Source: Phenylobacterium sp.
GTDB lineage: Bacteria; Pseudomonadota; Alphaproteobacteria; Caulobacterales; Caulobacteraceae
DNA: 64,000 bases
Assembly: GCF_004299445.1 (NCBI RefSeq)
Contig: NZ_SCTC01000008.1
Coordinates: 1 to 64,000, forward strand
Direction of reading: 5' to 3'
Shown: positions 25,384 to 34,325 of the stretch, in pieces
Layout: every line of letters begins with the position of its first letter
Position numbering within the stretch: the stretch's first letter is position 1
The notes under the pieces: model-generated
What the model was told of the DNA's origin: nothing
Seen by the model: only the letters and a program-made list of their open reading frames with translations
Database searches by the model: none
Made by a program: the position numbers and the translations under genes

Positions 25384-27102
25384 ATGAGCGCTAGGCCGCC
25401 CGCCATGCCCCAAGGCCCGACCCTTCAAGGACTTTCCCAACAGGCGCGCGACGCCAAGAGCTGGCCGTTCGAACAGGCGCGCCTGCTGCTCGACCGCATC
25501 ACCCGTCTGCGCCTCACCGACGCCGAGCGCGATCTGGCGGCTGCGCTGTTCGCCCAGGGCAAGTTCGCCGAGGCGGTGCAGACGCTGCCCGCGCTGGCGA
25601 AGCCGGTCGTCTTCCAGTGCGGCTACGGCGCCTCGGGTTTGCCCCACCTGGGCACCTTCGGCGAGGCCACCCGGCCCACGATCGTTCGCAACGCTTTCCG
25701 CGCCCTGACCGAGGACGCGATCCCGACCCAGCTGATCGTCTTCTCCGACGACATGGACGGCCTGCGGAAGATCCCCGACAACGTGCCCAACAAGGCGATG
25801 CTGGAGGAGGACCGCGACAAGCCGGTCACCTCCGTCCGCGATCCCTTCGGCGAATACGAGAGCTTCGGCGCCCACAACAACGCCCGCCTGCGCGCGTTCC
25901 TCGACAGCTTCGGCTTCGAGTACACGTTCATGAGCTCGACCGAGACGTACAAGTCGGGCCGCTTCGACGAGGTGCTGCTGCGCATCCTGGCGCGGTTCGA
26001 CGCCATCCAGGCGATCATGCTGCCGACGCTGGGCGAGGAACGCCGTGCCACCTACTCGCCCTTCCTGCCGATCAGCCCCAAGACCGGCCGCGTGCTACAG
26101 GCCCCGACCGTGGGCCGCGACGTCGAAAAGGGCACGATCACCTTCCCGGACGAGGACGGCGAACTCACCGAGGTCCCGGTCACCGGCGGTCGCGTGAAGC
26201 TGCAATGGCGCCCCGACTGGGCCGCCCGCTGGACGGCGCTGGAGGTCGACTTCGAGGCCTCGGGGAAGGACTTGGTGGATTCGGTGCGCGTCTCGAACCG
26301 CATCGTGAAGGCTCTGGGCGCCGAGCCGCCGGAGGCCTTCCACTTCGAACTCTTCATGGACGAGAACAACCAGAAGATCTCGAAGTCCAAGGGCAACGGC
26401 CTCACCATCGAGGAGTGGCTGCGCTACGGCGCGCCCGAGAGCCTGACCTACTACATGTACCAGTCGCCCAAGTCGGCGAAGCGGCTCTACTTCGACGTCA
26501 TTCCCAAGGCGACCGACGAGTATCTCCAGCAGCTGGACGCGCTGATCCGCAAGAAGGCCGAGGGCGACAACGCCGCCCAGCTCGACAACCCGGCCTGGCA
26601 CGTCCATCGCGGCCACCCGCCCGAGAAGGGCTCCCCGGTCAGCTTCTCGCTGCTCTTGAACCTGGTGTCGGCGGCCGACGCCTCGACCAAGGACCTGCTG
26701 TGGGCGTTCATCGCCCGCTATCTGCCGGGCGCCACGCCCGAGAGCGAACCACTGCTCGATCGCCTGGCGGGGTTCGCGATCAACTACTACGAGGACTTCG
26801 TGAAGCCCGCGAAGCGCTTCCGCGCTCCGACCGACCAGGAACGCGCCGCGATGCTGGACCTCGTCGCCAAGCTGAAGGCCCTGCCTGCGGGCGCCGACGC
26901 CGAGGCGATCCAGAACGAGGTGTTCGAAGTGGGCAAGGCCGCCGGCTTCGAGCCCCTGCGCGCCTGGTTCTCGGCCCTCTACGAGGTGCTGCTGGGCCAG
27001 AGCCAGGGGCCCCGCTTCGGCTCGTTCGTGGCGATCTTCGGCGTGGACCGGACGGTGGCGCTGATCGAACGCGCCCTCGCCGGCGAGCTGATCGCGGCCT
27101 GA
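25384..27102 (+). CDS. lysK: Class I lysyl-tRNA synthetase
   Basis: 572 residues from an ATG preceded by GGGAG. Unlike the class II enzyme of most bacteria, this is the archaeal-type class I LysRS found in many alphaproteobacteria. The HIGH-like motif is ASGLPHLGTFGE (around residue 88) and the KMSKS-like loop is QKISKSKGNG (331-335 for KISKS). A C-terminal helical anticodon-binding region completes it. It attaches lysine to tRNA-Lys and is essential unless a class II copy exists elsewhere. Confidence 0.95.
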   Translation: MSARPPAMPQGPTLQGLSQQARDAKSWPFEQARLLLDRITRLRLTDAERDLAAALFAQGKFAEAVQTLPALAKPVVFQCGYGASGLPHLGTFGEATRPTIVRNAFRALTEDAIPTQLIVFSDDMDGLRKIPDNVPNKAMLEEDRDKPVTSVRDPFGEYESFGAHNNARLRAFLDSFGFEYTFMSSTETYKSGRFDEVLLRILARFDAIQAIMLPTLGEERRATYSPFLPISPKTGRVLQAPTVGRDVEKGTITFPDEDGELTEVPVTGGRVKLQWRPDWAARWTALEVDFEASGKDLVDSVRVSNRIVKALGAEPPEAFHFELFMDENNQKISKSKGNGLTIEEWLRYGAPESLTYYMYQSPKSAKRLYFDVIPKATDEYLQQLDALIRKKAEGDNAAQLDNPAWHVHRGHPPEKGSPVSFSLLLNLVSAADASTKDLLWAFIARYLPGATPESEPLLDRLAGFAINYYEDFVKPAKRFRAPTDQERAAMLDLVAKLKALPAGADAEAIQNEVFEVGKAAGFEPLRAWFSALYEVLLGQSQGPRFGSFVAIFGVDRTVALIERALAGELIAA

Positions 27103-27106
27103 CATT

Positions 27107-27217
27107 GCTCCCCTCAGGGGGAGCTGTCAGCGCAGCTGACTGAGGCGGCTTCTGCTCAGGCCGCGGATGAAGCCCACTCCACCGCTTCGCGGTCCCCCTC
27201 CCCCTACCCGGGGGAGG
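27107..27217. repeat. Intergenic palindromic repeat between lysK and the metalloprotease gene
   Basis: The 120-base gap holds two GC-rich hairpins: GCTCCCC (27107-27113) with GGGGAGC (27118-27124), and, near 27199-27217, CTCCCCC with GGGGGAG. Between them are CAGCTGAC-like inverted bits and CTTCGCGG. Similar purine/pyrimidine palindromes lie at 2959, 30341, 32691 and 34353, so this looks like a dispersed repeat family that can also act as a bidirectional terminator. Confidence 0.6.
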
Positions 27218-27222
27218 AATTC

Positions 27223-29655
27223 TCAGTCCTCGTCCGAGCCGATCGGCATGCCCGGAGGCGCCTCTGGCCGGCGCTTGGGCTGGCCCAGGACACGCACGAG
27301 TTCTTCCTTGTCCTGCAGCAGCGCCGCCAGCGTGAGCCGGTGCGCGCGGTCAGAGGGGTCGGCGCCGGGCTGCGCCTTCAGCCGCACAGCCAGATCGGCA
27401 AGCCGCTGAGCGATCTCGGCCTTGGCCGCGGGCGAGACGTCGGGCCGCCGCGCCGCCGCGGCCAGCTCGAGCGCCGTGCGGGTCTGGATGCGGCGCGCGA
27501 CCTCGGCATACCGACCGCTCGCCGGCGAAAAGGCCTGGGCGATCAGCCTGTCCGCCACCTCGCCCACGCCCGGCTGGGCGGGGTCGCGGCGGTGCTGCTC
27601 GGTGAGCCGGGCCAGACGCGGCGGGGCCAGCAGATTGTCCAGCACCATGCCGGCGCCGACGTCGGCGGCGTTCAGTGCGTCGAACACCGGCCCGCCCGCG
27701 CCGTCGAACACCTCGATGTCGTACTGCCTGTCATTGTCGCCCGACTGGCCCGACGACATCAGCGGGATGAGCGCGTCCGGCGTGTCCAGCGCCTCGGGCG
27801 TCATCGCCGCCAGCAGACCGGCCAACGCGGCGCGCTGCTGGGCGGCCGGGACGACCTCGGCCTTCATCGCTGCATCGCCCTTCACCGCATAGCTGAAATC
27901 CACGCCGCCCAGGACCTTCGCGGCGGCTTCGAGCTGGTAACGGTGCAGCAGGTAGATCGGCACGTACTTGCGCTTCAGCGCCTGGGCCGCCTCGCCGGGC
28001 CGCAGCGCCTGGGGTCCGAACCGGTCGATGGCCACACGGCGCACGGCGAGCACCCGCGCCAGTTCCGCCACCGGGTCCGCGCCATCGTCCCAGATCGCGC
28101 CGTGCGGCTGGCCAGAGCCCACCGGCCGCGCGTCGGAGTCGGCGATGTAGCGCAGGCTGGCCAGCCCGGCCTTCGCCTTGGCCGCCGGATCGCCGTCGCC
28201 GTACAGCCAGTCGACGATGAAGTTGTCCCACCTGCCCACGCCCACGCCATAGGCGTCGGAGAGGTCGATCCGGCCGTCGGTCAGCTTCACCCGCGGGGCG
28301 GGATAGTCCATCACCGAGGCGCGGTCCTGGCTCGAGGCGGCGAAGTTGTGCGCGAAGCCCAGGGAGTGGCCCACCTCGTGCGCCGACAGCTGGCGGATCC
28401 GCGCCAGCGCCACCTGGATGGGATCGTTCGGCCCGCCCCTGCCGCTTTCGTCGGCGCCGACCAGGCCCTCGAAGATCAGCATGTCCTGGCGCACCCGCAG
28501 CGAGCCCAGCAGCACTGAACCCTTCACGATCTCGCCCGTGCGCGGGTCTGCCACCACCTGGCCGTAGGACCAACCCCGGGTGGCGCGGTTGACCCAGTTG
28601 ATGACGTTGTAGCGGACGTCCAGCGGGTCGGCGCCCTCGGGCAGGATTTCCACCCGGTAGGCGTCCTTGAGGCCGGCCGCCTCGAACGCCTTCGCCCACC
28701 ACTGGGCGCCTTCCTGCAGGGCCGTGCGGATCGGCTCAGGCGCCGCGCGGTCCACGTAGAAGACGATCGGCTTCTTCACGGTCGAGACGGCGGCCGAGGG
28801 ATCCGTCTTCTCCAGGCGGAAGCGCACGGCCAGCCGCTGGACGATATCGCGGTCGAGCGGGGCGGCGTAGTCCAGCACCACGCGATCGAACGCGCCCGAG
28901 CGGTTGTCGAACACCCGCGGCTGGAAGCCGGGTTCGGGCAGCTTCACCAGGCTGTGTCGGACCGTCAGGGTGATCAGCTTCGGGTCCGGGGCGATGTTGC
29001 GCGTTTCCGGACCCGGCGTGTCCGACGCATAGGTCTGCAGCGCCTCGAACTCGACGTTCTCGGGAAACACCTTCACGGCCGCGGGATCGGCCATCGTCAG
29101 GTCCGCCACGGGCTTGTAGCCCGCCTCGCCCGCCTGCTTCAGCGCATCGGCGATGCCGATCACGTCACGGGCGAGGAAGCCCGATAGGTCGACCAGCAAT
29201 CGGCCGTCGGCCGCGACCTCTTCGATCTTGCCGGCCCAGACCACCGAGGTGGCGAAGGCCTCACGCGCGGCGGTCTGCTCGGCGGCGGGCGCCCCGGCGG
29301 CCCGGAACCGCGGATTCTCGAATTCGGCGACCACCTTGCCGCCCACCCTGCGGAAGGCCAGCACCTGGGTGTCACCCAGGCGGGCGCGGTCCAGCCCCAC
29401 GGGCGCCGAGCCCAGGCCGGTCTTCAGCGCCGAGACGTAGAGATAGCGTCCGGCGACGCCATCGCGGTCGGGCGCCGGCAGCGACACCAGGATCCGGCCC
29501 TTGGCCGCGTCGACATAGACGGGAACCAGTCCCTCCTGGCGCGTCAGCCCCGCAGTGGCCGCGGGCGGCGTCACCGGTTTGGCCGCGAATGCCGCGACGG
29601 GCGTCATCGCCAGCAACGCCGCACCGCACGCGCCGACCCACAGTCTCATCTTCAC
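27223..29655 (-). CDS. Secreted zinc-dependent metalloprotease (DUF5117/DUF5118 type)
   Basis: 810 residues from a GTG at 29655 (GGGGA six bases upstream); an ATG two codons in is the alternative. A signal peptide (VGACGAALLAMTPVAAFA) directs export. The middle of the protein has the zincin motif HEVGHSLGFAH with both histidines and the catalytic Glu, and the third ligand is further downstream. The preceding region, YVDRAAPEPIRTALQEGAQWW (partly quoted), and VRYNVINWV are typical of this bacterial family. It sits alone between convergent lysK and divergent merR. The target protein is unknown. Confidence 0.88.
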   Translation of the reverse strand: MKMRLWVGACGAALLAMTPVAAFAAKPVTPPAATAGLTRQEGLVPVYVDAAKGRILVSLPAPDRDGVAGRYLYVSALKTGLGSAPVGLDRARLGDTQVLAFRRVGGKVVAEFENPRFRAAGAPAAEQTAAREAFATSVVWAGKIEEVAADGRLLVDLSGFLARDVIGIADALKQAGEAGYKPVADLTMADPAAVKVFPENVEFEALQTYASDTPGPETRNIAPDPKLITLTVRHSLVKLPEPGFQPRVFDNRSGAFDRVVLDYAAPLDRDIVQRLAVRFRLEKTDPSAAVSTVKKPIVFYVDRAAPEPIRTALQEGAQWWAKAFEAAGLKDAYRVEILPEGADPLDVRYNVINWVNRATRGWSYGQVVADPRTGEIVKGSVLLGSLRVRQDMLIFEGLVGADESGRGGPNDPIQVALARIRQLSAHEVGHSLGFAHNFAASSQDRASVMDYPAPRVKLTDGRIDLSDAYGVGVGRWDNFIVDWLYGDGDPAAKAKAGLASLRYIADSDARPVGSGQPHGAIWDDGADPVAELARVLAVRRVAIDRFGPQALRPGEAAQALKRKYVPIYLLHRYQLEAAAKVLGGVDFSYAVKGDAAMKAEVVPAAQQRAALAGLLAAMTPEALDTPDALIPLMSSGQSGDNDRQYDIEVFDGAGGPVFDALNAADVGAGMVLDNLLAPPRLARLTEQHRRDPAQPGVGEVADRLIAQAFSPASGRYAEVARRIQTRTALELAAAARRPDVSPAAKAEIAQRLADLAVRLKAQPGADPSDRAHRLTLAALLQDKEELVRVLGQPKRRPEAPPGMPIGSDED

Positions 29656-29797
29656 TGAACATCCCCGCAGCTGCAACCGCGAGACCCTAGAGGCGCCCGG
29701 CGGCGTCATCCAGAGCGGCTGTCCCGATGCTGTCGCAATCGCGGTGGAGGCTCAAAGAATCACCCCGTCGGGAGCAGATGACGTCGGGTTACCGGCA

Positions 29798-29813
29798 TTG
29801 ACGTAAACGGAAA
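29798..29813. promoter_or_regulatory. Candidate MerR-type operator upstream of the MerR gene
   Basis: The imperfect palindrome TTGACGTAAACGGAAA lies 45 bases before the MerR start. It resembles the TTxACGTxxACGTxAA sites known for MerR regulators of branched-chain and fatty acid catabolism (LiuR type). The adjacent MerR protein could bind it to control its own promoter and the acyl-CoA dehydrogenase gene. The match is by eye. Confidence 0.4.
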
Positions 29814-29858
29814 CGGGGAGCACGTTGGTTATCAACGATAAGACAAGGAGGATGCACA

Positions 29859-30326
29859 TTGCCCCACGACCTGCGTCGTCCGGCTCGGACCTACACGATC
29901 CGGCAGCTGTGCCTTGAGTTCAAATGCACCCCGCGCGCTCTGCGCTTCTACGAAGACAAGGGCCTGCTGAACCCCGCACGAGACGGGATGAACCGCGTCT
30001 ACTCGTACCAGGATCGGGGCCGGCTGGTGCTGATCCTGCGCGGCAAGCGCGTGGGCCTGTCGCTCTCCGAGATCGGCGAGATCCTCGACCTCTACGAGGC
30101 CGACGAGAGCGGCGCCGCCCAGGCCGCCAAGAGCCTCAAGAAGTTCCAGGAGCGCATCGTCGCCCTCGAGCAGCAGAAGAAGGACATCGACGACGCCATC
30201 GCCCAGCTCCAGACGGGCGTCTCGGCGATGGAAAAGCGCCTCACCGAGACGCGCCCCGACCTGCTGCCGCGCGCCGACGCCTACGACCAGGTGCTCCGCC
30301 ACCGGCTGGACGGAGCCGAGGCTTAG
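29859..30326 (+). CDS. MerR-family regulator, probably of acyl-CoA catabolism
   Basis: 155 residues from a TTG with AGGAGG a normal distance upstream. The N-terminal winged HTH is YTIRQLCLEFKCTPRALRFYEDKGLLNP (quoted in part) and the wing is RVYSYQDRGRLVLI. A long dimerising coiled coil (about 90-130) follows. There are no C-terminal cysteines for metal sensing, which argues against a metal regulator. It lies just upstream of an acyl-CoA dehydrogenase, the arrangement of LiuR-like regulators. Ligand unknown. Confidence 0.85.
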   Translation: MPHDLRRPARTYTIRQLCLEFKCTPRALRFYEDKGLLNPARDGMNRVYSYQDRGRLVLILRGKRVGLSLSEIGEILDLYEADESGAAQAAKSLKKFQERIVALEQQKKDIDDAIAQLQTGVSAMEKRLTETRPDLLPRADAYDQVLRHRLDGAEA

Positions 30327-30340
30327 GGCGTCGGCCGTCG

Positions 30341-30361
30341 TCCCCCGCCCTCGGTGGGGGA
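30341..30361. repeat. GC palindrome between merR and the acyl-CoA dehydrogenase gene
   Basis: TCCCCC (30341-30346) pairs with GGGGGA (30356-30361), and inner CC/GG bases extend the stem. It resembles the other TCCCCC/GGGGGA palindromes between genes in this window and could end or attenuate the merR transcript. Confidence 0.5.
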
Positions 30362-30425
30362 TGACAGTTCGCGGCGAACGGCTTAGGCGAGTCCGATCGT
30401 CCTAACGCGTGACCGCGGAGCACCC

Positions 30426-32210
30426 ATGACCTACCAGGCCCCCGTGCGGGACTACACGTTCCTGCTGCGCGACGTGCTGCAGCTCGAGCGCTACGCCAGC
30501 CTGCCGGCCTTCGCCGACGCCTCGATGGACACCGTCGAGGCCATCCTGGAGGAGGCCGGCAAGTTCACCTCCGAGGTGCTGGCCCCCCTGAACACCGTCG
30601 GCGACAAGCAGGGCTGCGTCTGGAGCCCGGACCACACCGTCAAGACGCCCGACGGCTTCAAGGACGCCTACGCCAAGCTGGTGGAGGGCGGCTGGCCCGC
30701 CCTGGGATCGGACCCCGCCTATGGCGGCCAGGGCCTGCCCCACGTCGTCAACGTGGCGTTCTCCGAGATGAGCAGCTCGGCGAACATGGCCTTCTCCATG
30801 TACCCGGGCCTCACCCACGGCTGCTATTCGGCGATCCACGTGGGCGGCAGCCAGGAACAGAAGGACCTCTACCTGCCCAAGCTGTGCTCGTTCCAATGGG
30901 CCGGCACCATGAACCTGACCGAGCCCCATTGCGGCACCGACCTCGGCCTCCTGCGCACCAAGGCGGTCCCGCAGGCGGACGGCACGTACAAGATCTCCGG
31001 CCAGAAGATCTGGATCAGCGGCGGTGAGCAGGACCTCACCGAAAACATCGTTCACCTCGTGCTGGCGCGGATCGAGGGCGCGCCGCAGGGGACCCGGGGC
31101 ATCAGCCTGTTCATCGTGCCCAAGTTCATCCCGGACGACGACGGCAATCCCGGCGTGCGCAACTCGGTGAAGTGCCTGGGCCTCGAAGAGAAGATGGGGA
31201 TCCACGGCAACGCCACCTGCGTGATCAGTCACGAGGAGGCCACCGGCTGGCTGATCGGCGAGGAGAACCGGGGTCTGGCCCTGATGTTCGTGATGATGAA
31301 CGAGGCCCGCCTCGGCGTCGGGCTGCAGGGAATCGCCCAGGCCGAGGCCGCCTACCAGGCCGCCGCCGCGTTCGCGAAGGACCGGCTGCAGGGCCGCTCG
31401 CTGACGGGCCCCAAGAACGCCGACGGTCCGGCCGACCCGATCATCGTCCACCCCGACGTGCGGCGGATGCTGATGGATGCCCGCGCCATCGTCGAGGGCG
31501 GCCGCGCCTTCATGGCCTGGACCGCCCTGCACGGCGATCTCAGCCACGCGAGCCCCGACGAGGCCGTCCGGCAGAAGGGCCGCGACTACATGGCCCTGAT
31601 GACCCCGGTGGTGAAGGCGTTCCTCACCGACCGCGGCTTCAACGTCTGCTCCGACGCCATGCAGGTGCACGGCGGCTCGGGCTTCACCGAGCACTTCCCG
31701 GCCAGCCAGTACCTGCGCGACGTGCGCATCGCGCTGATCTACGAGGGCACCAACGGGGTGCAGGCCCTGGACCTCGTCGGGCGGAAACTCGCGGCCGACG
31801 GCGGCCGCGGCGTAATGAGCTTCTTCGCCGAGCTGGACGCCTTCATCGAGGCCGAGACCTCGGCCGACATGAAGCCGTTCGTGACCGGCCTCGCCACCGC
31901 CAAGGCCGAACTGCAGGAGGCCACCATGTGGCTGATGCAGAACGGCCTGGCCAACCCCGACAACGCGGGCGCCGCCTCCACCGACTACCTGCACCTCTTC
32001 GGGCTGACGGCGCTGGCCTACATGTGGGCGCTGCAGGCCAAGGCGGCGCTGGCGCGGATCGCCGGGGGCGACACCGACAGCTTCTACGAGACCAAGCTCA
32101 CCATCGGTCGCTACTACATCGAACGCGTGTTGCCCGAGACCTCCAGCCGCCTTGCGAAGTTGAAGACGGGCTCCGATCTCCTGATGAAACTGCCCGCCGA
32201 CGCCTTCTAG
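30426..32210 (+). CDS. Acyl-CoA dehydrogenase (FadE/DmdC-like, long C-terminal form)
   Basis: 594-residue flavoenzyme introducing a C2-C3 double bond in an acyl-CoA. The FAD-binding region includes WAGTMNLTEPHCGTDLG (partly quoted) and ISGQKIWISGGEQD; the catalytic glutamate lies in IYEGTNGVQALDL. A C-terminal helical extension beyond the usual 380 residues is shared with 3-methylmercaptopropionyl-CoA dehydrogenase-like enzymes. The substrate is not determined by sequence. The merR gene lies just upstream and osmC 13 bases downstream. Confidence 0.92.
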   Translation: MTYQAPVRDYTFLLRDVLQLERYASLPAFADASMDTVEAILEEAGKFTSEVLAPLNTVGDKQGCVWSPDHTVKTPDGFKDAYAKLVEGGWPALGSDPAYGGQGLPHVVNVAFSEMSSSANMAFSMYPGLTHGCYSAIHVGGSQEQKDLYLPKLCSFQWAGTMNLTEPHCGTDLGLLRTKAVPQADGTYKISGQKIWISGGEQDLTENIVHLVLARIEGAPQGTRGISLFIVPKFIPDDDGNPGVRNSVKCLGLEEKMGIHGNATCVISHEEATGWLIGEENRGLALMFVMMNEARLGVGLQGIAQAEAAYQAAAAFAKDRLQGRSLTGPKNADGPADPIIVHPDVRRMLMDARAIVEGGRAFMAWTALHGDLSHASPDEAVRQKGRDYMALMTPVVKAFLTDRGFNVCSDAMQVHGGSGFTEHFPASQYLRDVRIALIYEGTNGVQALDLVGRKLAADGGRGVMSFFAELDAFIEAETSADMKPFVTGLATAKAELQEATMWLMQNGLANPDNAGAASTDYLHLFGLTALAYMWALQAKAALARIAGGDTDSFYETKLTIGRYYIERVLPETSSRLAKLKTGSDLLMKLPADAF

Positions 32211-32223
32211 AGGAGTTCCCACC

Positions 32224-32688
32224 GTGGCCACCTATCGCGCGACCATCGAGTGGCGCCTGAACGACGGCGAGGACTTCCCGAACGGCCGCTACAGCCGCGC
32301 GCACACGGTCAGCTTCGCCGAGCACGTGGTGCCCGCGACGGCGTCGAAGCATGTCGTCGGCAAGTGGGCGGCGCCCGGCGCGGTCGATCCCGAGGAGATG
32401 CTGGTCGCCTCGCTCTCCAACTGCCACATGCTGACGTTCCTGCACGTGGCGCGCCTGAAAGGCTTCGTCATCACCCGCTACCGCGACGCGGCCGAAGGCG
32501 TGATGGAGAAGAACGCCGAGGGCCGGATGGCCGTGACCCGCGTCACCCTGCGGCCGGACATCACCTACGCCGGCAAACGCCCCACCGACGCGGAACGCGA
32601 TGCGATGCATCACGAGGCCCACGAAGAGTGCTTCATCGCGAATTCGGTGAAGACCGAGGTGGTGGTGGAAGAGGTGGTGCCGGCTTAG
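32224..32688 (+). CDS. OsmC-family peroxiredoxin-like protein
   Basis: 154 residues. The OsmC/Ohr fold has two reactive cysteines: Cys67 in LSNCHMLTFLHVA and Cys136 in EECFIANSV, the spacing expected for organic peroxide reduction. It begins 13 bases after the acyl-CoA dehydrogenase (with AGGAG upstream), so it is probably co-transcribed. Possible job: detoxifying peroxides made during fatty acid oxidation. The stop is next to the end of convergent vsr, with a four-base overlap. Confidence 0.9.
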   Translation: MATYRATIEWRLNDGEDFPNGRYSRAHTVSFAEHVVPATASKHVVGKWAAPGAVDPEEMLVASLSNCHMLTFLHVARLKGFVITRYRDAAEGVMEKNAEGRMAVTRVTLRPDITYAGKRPTDAERDAMHHEAHEECFIANSVKTEVVVEEVVPA

Positions 32689-33218
32689 ACCTCCTCTCCC
32701 CCCACACGAAGTGGGAGGGGAGCTCCCCGAGGATCGGCTGGACCAGCTTGGCCGCTGAGAGCCCAGCGCCGCCCCCCTCCCTGCCCTCTTCCCTCGGACT
32801 TCGTCTCGGGGGAGAGGAGATCTTGAAGGCGGGCTTCGAGGCCGTCCTTGAGCTCGCACTCCCAGATCACCTCGACGCGCCAGCCCAGCGCAGCCAGCGC
32901 CTCGGCGCTCCGCGCATCCCGCGCCACGTTCCGCGCGACCTTCGCCACCCAGTACTCGCGGTTCTGCTTGGGCGCCCTGGCGCCGCGCGCGCAGTCGTGG
33001 CCGTGCCAGAAGCAGCCGTGGACAAAGATCGCGAGCCGACGGCCCGGCATCACGATGTCCGGATTGCCGGGCAGGTCCTTGCGGTGGAGGCGATAGCGGG
33101 CGCCCAGCAGTGTCAGGGCCTTGCGGACCTTCATCTCGGGCGTCGTGTTGCGGCCCTTCACCCGGCGCATCACCGCCGAACGCTTCTCCGGGCCGTAGAC
33201 GTCGGTTCCTTCCGTCAC
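32685..33218 (-). CDS. vsr: Very short patch repair endonuclease with repeat-derived C-terminal tail
   Basis: 177 residues. Vsr nicks DNA beside T:G mismatches made by deamination of 5-methylcytosine. Motifs: [16 protein letters not shown], the metal ligand Asp54 in GNPDIVMP, and [12 protein letters not shown] with the aromatic and histidine residues that grip the mismatch. A GTG start overlaps the TGA of cysK (GTGA). The natural domain ends near residue 133; the last 43 or so codons (from LLSPETK on) are read straight through the repeat at 32691-32819. A C5-cytosine methyltransferase lies beyond cysK. Confidence 0.9.
   Translation of the reverse strand: MTEGTDVYGPEKRSAVMRRVKGRNTTPEMKVRKALTLLGARYRLHRKDLPGNPDIVMPGRRLAIFVHGCFWHGHDCARGARAPKQNREYWVAKVARNVARDARSAEALAALGWRVEVIWECELKDGLEARLQDLLSPETKSEGRGQGGGRRWALSGQAGPADPRGAPLPLRVGGEEV
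32691..32819. repeat. 129-bp element with 12-bp terminal inverted repeats, MITE-like
   Basis: The ends are CTCCTCTCCCCC (32691-32702) and GGGGGAGAGGAG (32808-32819), a perfect 12-base inverted pair. Inner palindromes include CACGAAGTG and CCGAGG-like segments. It lies between osmC and vsr and forms the 3' end of the vsr reading frame. Length and structure suit a small non-autonomous repeat; no transposase gene is present and no clear target-site duplication was seen. Confidence 0.6.
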
Positions 33219-34204
33219 AGCCCTTCGAACAGCGCGGTCGAGATGTAGCGTTCGGCGAAGCTGGGAATGATGGCGACGATGGTCTTGCCGGCCATGTCGT
33301 CGCGGCTGGCCACATCGAAGGCGGCGACCAGGGCCGCGCCCGACGAGATGCCGACCGGGATGCCCTCATCGCGGGCCACGCGGCGGGCCATCTGCATGGC
33401 GTCGTCGGCGACCACCTGCACCACTTCGTCGATGATCCCGCGGTCCAGGATCGAGGGCACGAAGCCCGCGCCGATGCCCTGGATCGGGTGCGGGCCGGGC
33501 GGGCCGCCTGACAGCACGGGCGAGGCGGTGGGCTCGACGGCGATCATCTTCACCGACGGCTTGCGGGCCTTGAGCACCTGGCCGATGCCGGTGATCGAGC
33601 CGCCGGTGCCCACGCCGGCGATGACGGCGTCGACCGCGCCGGCCGTGTCGTTCCAGATCTCCTCCGCTGTTGAGACCCGGTGGATCAGCGGGTTGGCGAC
33701 GTTGTCGAACTGCTGGGGCATCACCGCGCCGGGCGTGGCCGCAACGATCTCGGCGGCGCGGGCGACGGCGCCCGACATGCCCTTCTCGCGAGGGGTCAGC
33801 TCCAGCTTGGCGCCCAGGATCGCCAGCATCTTGCGGCGTTCGATCGACATGCTCTCGGGCATGACCAGGATGCACTTGTAGCCCTTGGCCGCACAGACGA
33901 AGGCGAGCGCGATGCCGGTGTTGCCCGACGTGGGCTCGACGACAGTGCCGCCTTCTTTCAGAAGCCCCTTGGCCTCGAGGTATTCCACCATCGCCACGCC
34001 GATCCGGTCCTTCACCGAGGCCAGCGGGTTGAAGAACTCGAGCTTGGCCAGCACCTCGCCCTTGGGCTTCAACGCCTGGGTCAGGTGTGGCAGGCGCACC
34101 AGCGGCGTGTCGCCGATCAGGTCCAGCACGGAGTCGAAGATCTTGCCCCGGCCCGAACGGCGGTAGCGCTCGGCGTCGTAGGTCTTGTCGGGGGTGGCGT
34201 CCAT
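33215..34204 (-). CDS. cysK: Cysteine synthase A
   Basis: 329-residue PLP enzyme that makes cysteine from O-acetylserine and sulfide. The PLP lysine is Lys65 in [17 protein letters not shown] binds the substrate; GTGGSITG grips the cofactor phosphate; [13 protein letters not shown] is the CysK signature region. The N terminus has an extra 20 residues or so before the usual start. The stop codon overlaps the GTG of vsr, so cysteine synthesis and mismatch repair are translationally linked here, probably by chance of genome packing. Confidence 0.94.
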   Translation of the reverse strand: MDATPDKTYDAERYRRSGRGKIFDSVLDLIGDTPLVRLPHLTQALKPKGEVLAKLEFFNPLASVKDRIGVAMVEYLEAKGLLKEGGTVVEPTSGNTGIALAFVCAAKGYKCILVMPESMSIERRKMLAILGAKLELTPREKGMSGAVARAAEIVAATPGAVMPQQFDNVANPLIHRVSTAEEIWNDTAGAVDAVIAGVGTGGSITGIGQVLKARKPSVKMIAVEPTASPVLSGGPPGPHPIQGIGAGFVPSILDRGIIDEVVQVVADDAMQMARRVARDEGIPVGISSGAALVAAFDVASRDDMAGKTIVAIIPSFAERYISTALFEGL

Positions 34205-34325
34205 GGTCGTGGTCCCAGGTCTGGATCAGGCCCCAGACCCTAAGCCTTCCCGCGCCGATTGGAAGCGGTCAGCCCTTGCGACGCTTATAGATTTCCTCGG
34301 AACTCTGAGGTCGGGGAGGATCGCC

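Noticed and set aside
30402..32231. 609-codon minus-strand frame over the acyl-CoA dehydrogenase
   Set aside because: Shadow of the dehydrogenase, with repetitive Val/Asp/Arg/His composition.
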